From: Rhodospirillales bacterium
Lineage (GTDB): Bacteria; Pseudomonadota; Alphaproteobacteria; Reyranellales; Reyranellaceae
Direction: 5' to 3'
Assembly: GCA_013205335.1 (NCBI GenBank)
Contig: JABMNB010000562.1
Span: 1-12,324 of the forward strand
Length of the DNA: 12,324 bases
The translations under genes and the position numbers were made by a program. Below the pieces are notes generated by a model. It ran no database searches, was not told the origin of the DNA, and worked only from the letters and a program-made list of their open reading frames with translations. This document shows positions 6,209 to 12,324 of this stretch, piece after piece. Within the stretch, counting starts at the first letter, position 1. Every line of letters starts with the position of its first letter.

Positions 6209-6655
6209 GTGTCGAGCGCCTTCGCAGCCATGAACGGCCTGTTTCTGGAAGACCTCAAGCCCGGTATGTCGGCGATGTTCGGCAAGACGGTGACGGAGGC
6301 CGATATCATGGCGTTCGCCGGCGTGTCCGGCGACACCAACCCGATCCACCTGCACGACGGCTTCGCCCGCGGCACACGCTTCGGCCAGCGCATCGCACAC
6401 GGAATGCTGAGCGGCAGCTTCATTTCGACCGTGGTCGGCACCAAGTTGCCCGGTCCGGGCGCGGTCTACATTTCCCAGACCATGAACTTCATGGCGCCGG
6501 TCCTCATCGGCGACACCATAACGGCCGTGGCGACCATCACCGCCATCGACGAGAAGCGCCGCAGCGTGACCCTGAAGACCCAGTGTCTGAACGGCGACAA
6601 GGTCGTGATCGACGGCGAGGCTGTCGTGCTGGTCCCACGGCGCGATGTGGCCTGA
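6209..6655 (+). CDS. MaoC-family dehydratase ((R)-specific enoyl-CoA hydratase-like)
   Basis: The 148-residue single hot-dog-fold protein carries the R-hydratase motif FAGVSGDTNPIHLHDGFA. Asp42 and His47 have the spacing of the catalytic Asp/His pair of PhaJ. IAHGMLSGSFISTVVGTKLPGPG and YISQTMNFMAPVLIGDTI follow, as in bacterial hydratases that add water to trans-2-enoyl-CoA. The expected product is (R)-3-hydroxyacyl-CoA, used in beta-oxidation or polyhydroxyalkanoate supply. I chose the GTG at 6209, with GGAG at 6195-6198; the ATG at 6230 is an alternative seven codons in and lacks a ribosome site. The gene is divergent from the phosphotransferase and nine bases ahead of ribF, so it shares a transcript with ribF. 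Confidence 0.88.
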   Translation: MSSAFAAMNGLFLEDLKPGMSAMFGKTVTEADIMAFAGVSGDTNPIHLHDGFARGTRFGQRIAHGMLSGSFISTVVGTKLPGPGAVYISQTMNFMAPVLIGDTITAVATITAIDEKRRSVTLKTQCLNGDKVVIDGEAVVLVPRRDVA

Positions 6656-6664
6656 GCCGGGGGC

Positions 6665-7589
6665 ATGACTCCGGTGTTCGACGACTGGCGTTCGGTTCCG
6701 CCCGAATGGAAGGGCGGGCTGGTGGCCCTCGGCAATTTCGACGGCGTGCATCGCGGCCATCAGGCGCTGCTGGCGCATGCGCGTGAGCAGGCTGCGCCGT
6801 TCGCCGCGCCCGTCGTCGCCTTCACCCTTCGAGCCGCACCCGCGCGGCTTCTTCGTGCCCGACACCGGCCCGTTCCGTCTCACCCTGTCGCCGGCCAAGA
6901 CGCGGCTCCTGGCCGAACATGGCGTGAAGGCGGTGCTGGCCCAGCACTTCGATGCCGCCTTCGCGGCCTTGCCGGCGTCGTCGTTCATCGAGGACGTGCT
7001 GTTGAAGGGGCTCGGCGCGCGCCATGTCGTGTGCGGCTACGACTTCACGTTCGGCGCGCGGCGCACTGGCAATGTCGAGATGCTGCGGGCGGCAGGCAAG
7101 GCACGGGGCTTCGTCGTCTCGGTCCTCGATCCGGTGACGCACGAAGGCGAGATCTATTCCTCGACGCGCATCCGCGAGGCATTGCGACACGGCTGGGCCC
7201 GCGAGGCCGCCGGGCTGCTGGGGCATGACTGGGAGATCGAGGGCACCGTCGAGCTGGGCGACCAGCGCGGCCGCACCATCGGATTTCCCACGGCCAACGT
7301 CGCCCTGGGCGAGCACCTGCGCCCGCGCTTCGGCGTCTATGCCGTGCGGGCGCTGGTCGACGGCGCTTGGCACAACGGCGTCGCCAACCTCGGCAAGCGC
7401 CCGACCTTCGGCAAGCTGCAGGAGAATTTCGAGGTCCACCTGTTCGACTTCGCCGGCGACCTCTACGGCCAGGTCCTACGGGTGGCGCTGGTCGACTTCA
7501 TCCGCGCCGAAATGAAATTCACCGGCCTCGATGCGCTGAAGGCCCAGATCGCGGCGGACGGCGAGGCGGCGCGGACGCTGCTTGGCTGA
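6665..7589 (+). pseudogene. ribF: Bifunctional riboflavin kinase/FAD synthetase, with a one-base frameshift
   Basis: RibF makes FMN and then FAD from riboflavin. The N-terminal nucleotidyltransferase part shows LVALGNFDGVHRGHQALL (His29 and His32 in the HxGH-type motif), then VVAFT. The reading then continues one frame later as FEPHPRGFFVPD, CGYDFTFGARRTGN and YSSTRIREAL. The C-terminal flavokinase part has GRTIGFPTANV, NLGKRPTFG and FEVHLFDF. The junction is CCC at 6825-6827, where one C too many shifts the frame; without it the protein would be 307 residues, normal for RibF. Everything else is intact. Because RibF is usually essential, a sequencing or assembly error is likelier than true decay. 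The start lies nine bases after the MaoC stop, with GAG overlapping that stop as a weak ribosome site. The 3' end faces the cyclase gene 26 bases away. Confidence 0.9.
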
Positions 7590-7615
7590 GCGCCACGGTT
7601 CTGAAAAGGCACCAG

Positions 7616-10600
7616 TCAGCGACGCGGCGATGTCAATCCTGACAACAACTCGGCGCCGGTTTCTGCCAACAACGCCCTGAACGTCGGCGTCTCCGGCCCG
7701 ACCAGCAGCCACTCGGCATAAGCCTGCCAGATTTTTGCGCCGCGCTTGCGAGCGACCGCGGCGGCTTCTTCAGCCGTCACCAGGGCGCGGTCCGTGAGGC
7801 CCGCACGAAGCTGAACCCAGGCGAGGTCTGCCAGCATACGCGCTTCATTCTCCATCCCCGCGTGGTGCGCGCGCGCGAAGTGCAGGGCTTCGCCAATGGT
7901 CGTAGTCGCTTCCGAATGCTCGCCGCAAACTGCCTGTCCCAGGCCGCGAAAAGCTCGGCCGTAGACGACAAGATAGGGGTTGCCGCTTTTCTCGGCGAGG
8001 CGGTGCGCTGCCGTGGCATGAAGAGCCGCGACCGTAGCATCGTTCTGGCCCCAGGCGATGTCGGTCATCGTGCCGTGACCCAGGACCCGGTGCATGGCAT
8101 CCACCGTGGCGTCGTCGCCTTCGATCAGTTCCATGGCTAGGACGCGCGCCTCGTCGAAGCGTCCCATCATCGCCAGAATCTTGCTGCGCATTCCCTTGAT
8201 CCAGGTGAGTACGCGAAATCCGAGGGTCTGTTGATCCTGCTCTTCCACCTTGTCCGCGCCGGCCAGCGCGGTGTCGTTGTCTTCGAGAGCGTGCCGCAGG
8301 TCGCCGGCCAGCCAGTAGGCGTGGCACCGGATCGTGGTCAGCACGATGTGGAGGCCGGCATGTTTCTGCGGATCGATCAGCGCAAGGGCCTCATTCACCT
8401 TGGCGAGATAGTCGGTGGCCGAGCCCGAACTCGCCAGGGAACGGGCATAGGCAGCCGTCACCAGCGTGACTGCCCGCATGTCTCCCAGTGACGTGGCAAT
8501 ATCCAGAGCCTCGATGTAGTAGGGCTCGACATCGGCCGCCGTCAGGCCCTCGCGCCAGGCGAAGTTGACGATTTGGCCGCTCGCCATCAGCAGCGGATAG
8601 CGCGCCGCGCCCTCTAGGTCGAGCCCGACCAGCAGACGCCGCACCCGCTTCCAGGCATCGAGTGCCTGCCCCGGGTCGCGGGTGCCGTGCCACATCGCGG
8701 CTTTCATGTTGTAGGAGGCGGCCATCGCGGCATTGCCCGCTTCCTCCAGATGATAGGCGATGAAGCCGGCCTGTGAACCGTTGGGATCGGGCAGGCTCGT
8801 CTCGAGGTCCTTGGCGATCGACCCGTGCAGGGAGCGCCGGCGGTCGGAGACCAGCGAGCGATAGACGACCTCCTGCACCATCGGATGCTTGAAAGCGAAG
8901 CCGCCCGACACAGGCCCGCCCGTTTCATAAACGAGGCCGGCGGTCGACAGGCGATGGAGGGCCGTGGCGAGCAGGTTCGACGCTATCCCCGTCACATGCT
9001 CCAGCACCGGGACGGCGAACTCCCTGCCGATCACGGCGGCAGTTTGCAGGAGAGTGCGCTCCAGTTCGGGACGGCTATCGACGCGCGCGCTCACGATCGC
9101 CTGCACGTCATCGGGGATCAGCTTCATGTCCGGCGCGCGCAGCAGGTGATAGGCGCCCAGGCTTCCGGCAAGGTGGCCACTCTCATCAAATTTTCGCACC
9201 AACTCTTCGATGAAGAACGGGTTGCCGCGCGCGCGATCGGCGATCAGCGGCAGCAGCGGCTTTACGGTTTCGTCGTCGCCCAGTAGGTGCAGCGTCAGCG
9301 CGTCGGCCGCACTCTGGCGGAGCGGCGTCAGCGAAATCTGTTCGTAGTGCTCGACCTTCATCCACGGTGCGGTGTAGCCGGGGCGGAAGTTGACGAGCAG
9401 CAGGATGCGCGTGCCAGTCAGGGTCTCCGCCAGCACCTCAAGCAGCGATTCGCTGCCACTGTCGAGAAAATGAAGATCCTCGACCAGCAGTACTGCGGGG
9501 GCGTTACGACTCGCACTGCGCACCAGTCGGCGAAGCAGGATGTTGAGCCGCTCGCGCCGGGCGGCAGGATCGAGCTTCTCGTGCGGTGCCCCCGGCTCGT
9601 TGAGACCCAGGAAGTCGAGGAGCAAAGACAACTCGGCCGCCATCTCCGGGCCGAACTGGTCGAGCGCCGTCGTGATCTTTTCTCTTGCGCGCGCGGCAGG
9701 ATCGTCCGGCGCAATATCGAAGAACGCCTTCATGATATCGATGACCGGCTCGAACGGCGTCGCCCGGCTGTGGGCGAGCGCGCGGCCTTCAAGGACGCGT
9801 ACGTCGGCGGCGCGGCAGCGTTCGGCGAATTCATAGCACAGGCGGCTTTTCCCGACTCCGGCCTCCGCCACCAGTCCGATGGCGCAGCCGTCGCCTTCGG
9901 TTGCGCGCTCAAGTCCGCGAGCGAGCAGATCGAGTTCGTGATCGCGGCCGACGAAGCCCGAGCGATCGCGCTCGGCGCTGAACCGCTGGCTGGTCCGCCC
10001 GCGCCGCAGCCCGGTCAGCAGGAAGACCTCCATCGGCGCGGTGAGGCCCCGTATCGTCTGCTCGCCCATCGATTCGACGGAGATGAATTGCCGGGCGCCC
10101 CGCAGGGTGGCCGGCGAGAGGGCCACGCCGCCCGTGGGCGCCAGATGTTCGAGGCGGCTCGCGACATGGACAGTGATGCCGGTCGCGTCGAAAGTCTTGG
10201 AGAGATCAGTCGTGATCGTGCGCGCCAGCACTTCGCCGGAATGAACGCCGACCCGGATCGGCAACGACTCGCCGGGCAGCGCCTTTACCGCGGCCTGCAT
10301 CGCGAGTGCGGCGCAGCAGGCGCGCACCGCGTGATCCTCTTGGGGCGTAGGTGCCCCGAAGAACGCCATCACGCCGTCGCCCTGGACCTTTACGACCGAG
10401 CCCTCGAAGCGGCGCACGGCCTCGCGCATGGCTTCGATTGCGGGTGCCAGGCGACTGGCCGCCTCCTCGGGATCCAGCGATTCGATCAGCGTCGTCGAGC
10501 CGGAGACGTCGGCAAACAACACCGTGATCTGCTTAAGCTCGGCGTCGGCGACCGGTGGCGCGGGCTCGGTGGCGCGAGTGTCGGCCAACCCTATACCGCA

Positions 10601-10732
10601 CTGGGTGCAGAAGCGTGCGTTCGCAGGACTGGGACTGGCGCAGTTGGGGCAAATCCGTCCCAGCGCCACGCCGCAATCGACGCAGAATTTGGCATCCGGC
10701 GCGTTGTCCATGGCGCAGCTTGAACAGCGCAT
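7616..10732 (-). CDS. Zinc-ribbon / class III adenylate cyclase / AAA ATPase / TPR-like signalling protein
   Basis: This large 1038-residue cytosolic protein has no membrane segment. Two zinc ribbons come first (Cys3, 6, 17, 20 and Cys28, 31, 42, 45). A class III cyclase domain follows (about 67-240): metal aspartates Asp75 (LFADVSGST) and Asp119 (VKVQGDG), base-selecting Lys115 and Asp182, and Arg193 in ASRLE. The transition-state Asn of the usual VNxAxR is His189 here. An AAA/STAND ATPase begins at FVGRDHEL (260-267), with Walker A ending GVGKS (292-296) and Walker B at VLLVEDLHFLD (Asp419). From about 620 to the end the protein is helical and TPR-like. Such proteins are thought to couple ligand or partner sensing to cAMP production; the signal is unknown. 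The start at 10732 keeps the first zinc ribbon whole. It is divergent from the metallopeptidase gene and convergent with ribF. Confidence 0.92.
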   Translation of the reverse strand: MRCSSCAMDNAPDAKFCVDCGVALGRICPNCASPSPANARFCTQCGIGLADTRATEPAPPVADAELKQITVLFADVSGSTTLIESLDPEEAASRLAPAIEAMREAVRRFEGSVVKVQGDGVMAFFGAPTPQEDHAVRACCAALAMQAAVKALPGESLPIRVGVHSGEVLARTITTDLSKTFDATGITVHVASRLEHLAPTGGVALSPATLRGARQFISVESMGEQTIRGLTAPMEVFLLTGLRRGRTSQRFSAERDRSGFVGRDHELDLLARGLERATEGDGCAIGLVAEAGVGKSRLCYEFAERCRAADVRVLEGRALAHSRATPFEPVIDIMKAFFDIAPDDPAARAREKITTALDQFGPEMAAELSLLLDFLGLNEPGAPHEKLDPAARRERLNILLRRLVRSASRNAPAVLLVEDLHFLDSGSESLLEVLAETLTGTRILLLVNFRPGYTAPWMKVEHYEQISLTPLRQSAADALTLHLLGDDETVKPLLPLIADRARGNPFFIEELVRKFDESGHLAGSLGAYHLLRAPDMKLIPDDVQAIVSARVDSRPELERTLLQTAAVIGREFAVPVLEHVTGIASNLLATALHRLSTAGLVYETGGPVSGGFAFKHPMVQEVVYRSLVSDRRRSLHGSIAKDLETSLPDPNGSQAGFIAYHLEEAGNAAMAASYNMKAAMWHGTRDPGQALDAWKRVRRLLVGLDLEGAARYPLLMASGQIVNFAWREGLTAADVEPYYIEALDIATSLGDMRAVTLVTAAYARSLASSGSATDYLAKVNEALALIDPQKHAGLHIVLTTIRCHAYWLAGDLRHALEDNDTALAGADKVEEQDQQTLGFRVLTWIKGMRSKILAMMGRFDEARVLAMELIEGDDATVDAMHRVLGHGTMTDIAWGQNDATVAALHATAAHRLAEKSGNPYLVVYGRAFRGLGQAVCGEHSEATTTIGEALHFARAHHAGMENEARMLADLAWVQLRAGLTDRALVTAEEAAAVARKRGAKIWQAYAEWLLVGPETPTFRALLAETGAELLSGLTSPRR

Positions 10733-10786
10733 TGATTTCGCTAGCCTCGATTCATGCTCCTCGGGAAACCTACTCCGATTAGGCTA

Positions 10787-11182
10787 ATGAGTCCCCCCTC
10801 TGATGCCCTGAAGCATCGCGTCGAAGGGGTGGTCGAGCAGTTCAGGAAGGCTTTTCCCGAGATCGACTACGATATCCTATGGTCCTCGCGGACGTGTAAC
10901 GCGCAAGCTTTCGTCGAGGAGGGCCAGAAACGGGTCCGCCTGTACGGTGGTCTTGCACGCCATAGGGCCATGTCGGTTGCCGGGATCGCGTGGGTACTGG
11001 CGCATGAAACTGGCCACCATCTTGCTGGCTGGCCATTTCATGCTCAGTTTCCTTGGATTAGCTCGGAGGAGCGCGCAGACGAGTGGGCGGCTTCAGTCGG
11101 ACTGCCAAAGGCTTTTGGCGGGCGGCTCGCGAAGCGCTACGCCAGTTTGGGGAGGCGAGAGGCTTTGCGTTCAGTTGCATAG
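10787..11182 (+). CDS. Small HExxH zinc metallopeptidase-like protein (M48/M78-like)
   Basis: This 131-residue soluble protein has a helix carrying VLAHETGHHLAG, so His73, Glu74 and His77 form a HExxH zinc site. EERADEWAASVGLP follows about 17 residues later. Its ExxAD pattern (Glu94, Ala97, Asp98) matches the third-ligand helix of M48 peptidases and resembles the ExxAN helix of ImmA/IrrE (M78) proteins. No signal peptide or transmembrane segment is seen, so a cytosolic protease or a zinc-binding derivative is likely. It is shorter than most M48 enzymes and lacks the DNA-binding domain of full ImmA partners. I chose the ATG at 10787 with a weak AGG upstream; an ATG at 10754 would add eleven residues of less typical codons. 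The next gene, 73 bases on, may be its partner. The substrate is unknown. Confidence 0.7.
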   Translation: MSPPSDALKHRVEGVVEQFRKAFPEIDYDILWSSRTCNAQAFVEEGQKRVRLYGGLARHRAMSVAGIAWVLAHETGHHLAGWPFHAQFPWISSEERADEWAASVGLPKAFGGRLAKRYASLGRREALRSVA

Positions 11183-11255
11183 TGCGGAGTCTTTGCCGGA
11201 GCGTTATGGTTGCGAAAGTGAACGAAGTCTCACTGGCAAGAATGGGGAGGTAGCC

Positions 11256-11885
11256 ATGGGAATGTGGGTCACAAGCGGGAACATCGCCCGCCTAACCGCG
11301 AAGCTGGATTGGAAATTCGGCGACGTGGGATTGCCGAGAGTTCGTGGGAATACGGCCCGGAAAGATCGCTTCAACGGAACCGTACAGCTTCACCGCATTG
11401 CGCGCCTGTTTCGTATATGGCCGGGTGGTCCGGGAGCCAGCGGCAGGAGGAGTGCTCGCTTCTGGTATGGTTTCTTGAGATGGCTGCATAGCCAGCCGAA
11501 TGCCGCGACCGGAACCGGATCGATGGTCGCGGATGACATCATCGCGATCATGCTCGATGCAATTAATGACGTTCATTGCCGGGCGATGAATTTTGTTGCG
11601 ATCGAGGGGCCCGATGTTCGCGTGAGTGCGGTCACGATTCAGGCTCCTAAAGAAGGGGATCCCGCGGCCTATATTCAGGTGATTGTCCTGCAGACGATCG
11701 AGCATGGGACGGACGACGAAAACGAGCCGCCTTCATCAGGGCAGGACCCTCCTGTTGAGGACATTCCCGATCCTGCGGTCGATCCTGCTACGAGCGGAAA
11801 GCGCGGGGGAAAGAAGACGGCGAAAAAGAAGGCCGCCAAGAAGAAAGCCACGAAGAAGAAAGCTGCAAAGAAGAAGAGGCTTTAG
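11256..11885 (+). CDS. Unknown protein with acidic linker and Lys/Ala-repeat tail
   Basis: I do not recognise this 209-residue protein. GGAGG at 11246-11250 is an ideal ribosome site for the ATG at 11256. Residues 1-24 and 90-150 look like ordinary globular sequence, the latter with a helix (DDIIAIMLDAINDV) and beta strands. Residues 25-88 are Arg/Trp/Gly-rich and less convincing, and other frames there look as protein-like, so undetected indels are possible. Residues 152-180 form an acidic, Pro-rich linker, and 182-209 a tail of about four [TA]AKKK-type five-residue repeats with no acidic residue. Such tails resemble those of bacterial histone-like proteins and commonly bind DNA or RNA. The protein follows the metallopeptidase gene on the same strand and precedes ileS. 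A nucleic-acid-associated role is inference. Confidence 0.6.
   Translation: MGMWVTSGNIARLTAKLDWKFGDVGLPRVRGNTARKDRFNGTVQLHRIARLFRIWPGGPGASGRRSARFWYGFLRWLHSQPNAATGTGSMVADDIIAIMLDAINDVHCRAMNFVAIEGPDVRVSAVTIQAPKEGDPAAYIQVIVLQTIEHGTDDENEPPSSGQDPPVEDIPDPAVDPATSGKRGGKKTAKKKAAKKKATKKKAAKKKRL
11799..11882 (+). repeat. Lys/Ala codon repeat encoding a basic tail
   Basis: The last 28 codons of the unknown gene encode a tail rich in lysine with alanine, threonine and glycine. From 11817 a 15-base unit of the form (Ala/Thr)-Ala/Thr-Lys-Lys-Lys is repeated about four times, with synonymous differences between units. Such low-complexity coding repeats often change length between strains by slippage. Confidence 0.75.
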
Positions 11886-12097
11886 CCTCTTGCAGCAGCC
11901 GAATGGCGGGCCGGGAGCGTCGGAGGGGTAAGCTTGACCCCCCCGACCCCCATCCCTAGATTGCGCGCCCTATGTTCATCAGGGCTTTCCAGGAGCGAAT
12001 TACCCGCCCGGTCCGCTGACCGCGGCCGGGTCATCATGCCTGCCAGCGGCCACCCGGCGGGTGGCTAGAATTTGCTCCCTCCTGTGCTGAGTTTCCT
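11886..12097 (+). other. Intergenic leader before ileS
   Basis: This 212-base region holds no convincing gene. It contains a candidate promoter at 11934-11962, a small GC hairpin CGGTC-CGCT-GACCG around 12009-12022, and a stronger hairpin at 12049-12065 (GCCACCC-GGC-GGGTGGC) about 33 bases before the ileS start. A 15-codon reading frame begins at 11972 but has no ribosome site and no isoleucine run, so I do not treat it as a leader peptide. No T-run follows the hairpins, so neither is a clear terminator. Confidence 0.6.
11934..11962 (+). promoter_or_regulatory. Candidate sigma70 promoter of ileS
   Basis: TTGACC (11934-11939) matches the -35 consensus at five of six positions and TAGATT (11957-11962) matches the -10 at four of six, with an ideal 17-base spacer. 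Transcription would begin near 11969 and give a leader of about 130 bases before the GTG of ileS. The promoter would make ileS independent of the upstream low-GC genes and of ribF. Confidence 0.5.
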
Positions 12098-12324
12098 GTG
12101 ACAACTGATTATAAATCAAGCGTTTTCCTGCCGAAGACCGATTTCCCCATGCGCGCGGGTCTGGCGAAGAAGGAGCCCGAGCTTCTGAAGCGCTGGGCCG
12201 ACATGAAGCTGTGGGACCGGCTGCGGGCCGATAGCAGGGGCCGCCCGAAGTTCGTGCTGCACGACGGCCCTCCCTACGCCAACGGCAACCTCCATATCGG
12301 CCACGCGCTCAATAAGATCCTGAA
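12098..12324 (+). CDS. ileS: Isoleucyl-tRNA synthetase, N-terminal fragment (cut by window end)
   Basis: The first 75 codons of isoleucyl-tRNA synthetase are present; the gene runs off the right edge. The enzyme charges tRNA-Ile with isoleucine in the cytosol. The fragment reads VFLPKTDFPMRAGLAKKEPELLKRW, then FVLHDGPPYANGNLHIGHALNKIL. The PPYANG segment and HIGH motif (residues 66-69) are class I synthetase signatures, and the DFPMR start is typical of IleS. GTG at 12098 is the start, with GAG about six bases upstream as a weak ribosome site. In many proteobacteria ileS directly follows ribF and precedes lspA; here the ribF gene is about 4.5 kb away. Identity is very secure. Confidence 0.96.
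   Translation, partial: MTTDYKSSVFLPKTDFPMRAGLAKKEPELLKRWADMKLWDRLRADSRGRPKFVLHDGPPYANGNLHIGHALNKIL

Noticed and set aside
7590..7615. Terminator between the convergent ribF and cyclase genes.
   Set aside because: The 26 bases contain no stable stem followed by a T-run on either strand.
11972..12019. Fifteen-codon frame before ileS as an attenuator leader peptide.
   Set aside because: It has no ribosome site, only two isoleucines, and no terminator/antiterminator pair after it.
12049..12065. Hairpin GCCACCC-GGC-GGGTGGC with the same arms as repeat copy 2, possibly a fourth copy.
   Set aside because: The flanking TTCGA and CTCAG boxes and the outer stem are missing and the loop is GGC, so the shared arm is probably chance.
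10733..12097. Mobile element or CRISPR in the lower-GC segment.
   Set aside because: No transposase, integrase, terminal inverted repeats, target duplication or regularly spaced repeats are visible.

Overview
The window is high-GC, densely coded chromosomal DNA that looks alphaproteobacterial. The signs are strong G/C third-position use, a Bug/TctC solute-binding protein, a DUF6285-phosphotransferase pair, a zinc-ribbon/adenylate cyclase/AAA/TPR regulator, and intergenic palindromes with CTTCGA and CTCAG boxes. A Rhodospirillales or Hyphomicrobiales relative fits, but this is a judgement from gene style, not a search.

Layout. (1) 1-3814 is an accessory catabolic cluster. A LysR-type regulator reads leftwards and is divergent from a tightly packed set of three genes: a HAD hydrolase of the haloacid-dehalogenase type, a periplasmic TctC-type binding protein (ATGA overlap), and a PLP enzyme of the D-threonine aldolase/D-serine dehydratase fold (probable TTG start). 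A perfect 7-bp dyad lies over the LysR start and the presumed -35 region of the HAD promoter. (2) 3815-3988 separates convergent genes and holds two inverted copies of a palindromic repeat; a third, diverged copy is at 13-53. The loops are conserved while the stems change by compensating pairs. (3) 3989-6139, minus strand, holds a choline/aminoglycoside-kinase-like phosphotransferase, a DUF6285 protein and an ArsR-type regulator with a dyad at its own start. (4) 6209-7589, plus strand, holds a MaoC-type hydratase followed by ribF. ribF carries one extra C in CCC 6825-6827, which breaks the frame. (5) 7616-10732, minus strand, is a 1038-residue cytosolic signalling protein: double zinc ribbon, class III cyclase, AAA/STAND ATPase and an alpha-helical repeat tail. 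(6) 10754-11885, plus strand, is a less GC-rich segment with a small HExxH metallopeptidase and an unrecognised protein that ends in an acidic linker and a Lys/Ala repeat tail. (7) 11886-12097 is a leader with a good sigma70-like promoter, followed by the 5' end of ileS.

How the genes fit together. The first cluster looks like inducible uptake and breakdown of a small organic acid or beta-hydroxy amino acid. The phosphotransferase, DUF6285 and MaoC genes suggest acyl-CoA or hydroxy-acid metabolism. ribF and ileS are often neighbours in Proteobacteria; here about 4.5 kb of signalling and unknown genes lies between them, and this is the most likely place in the window for a new system.
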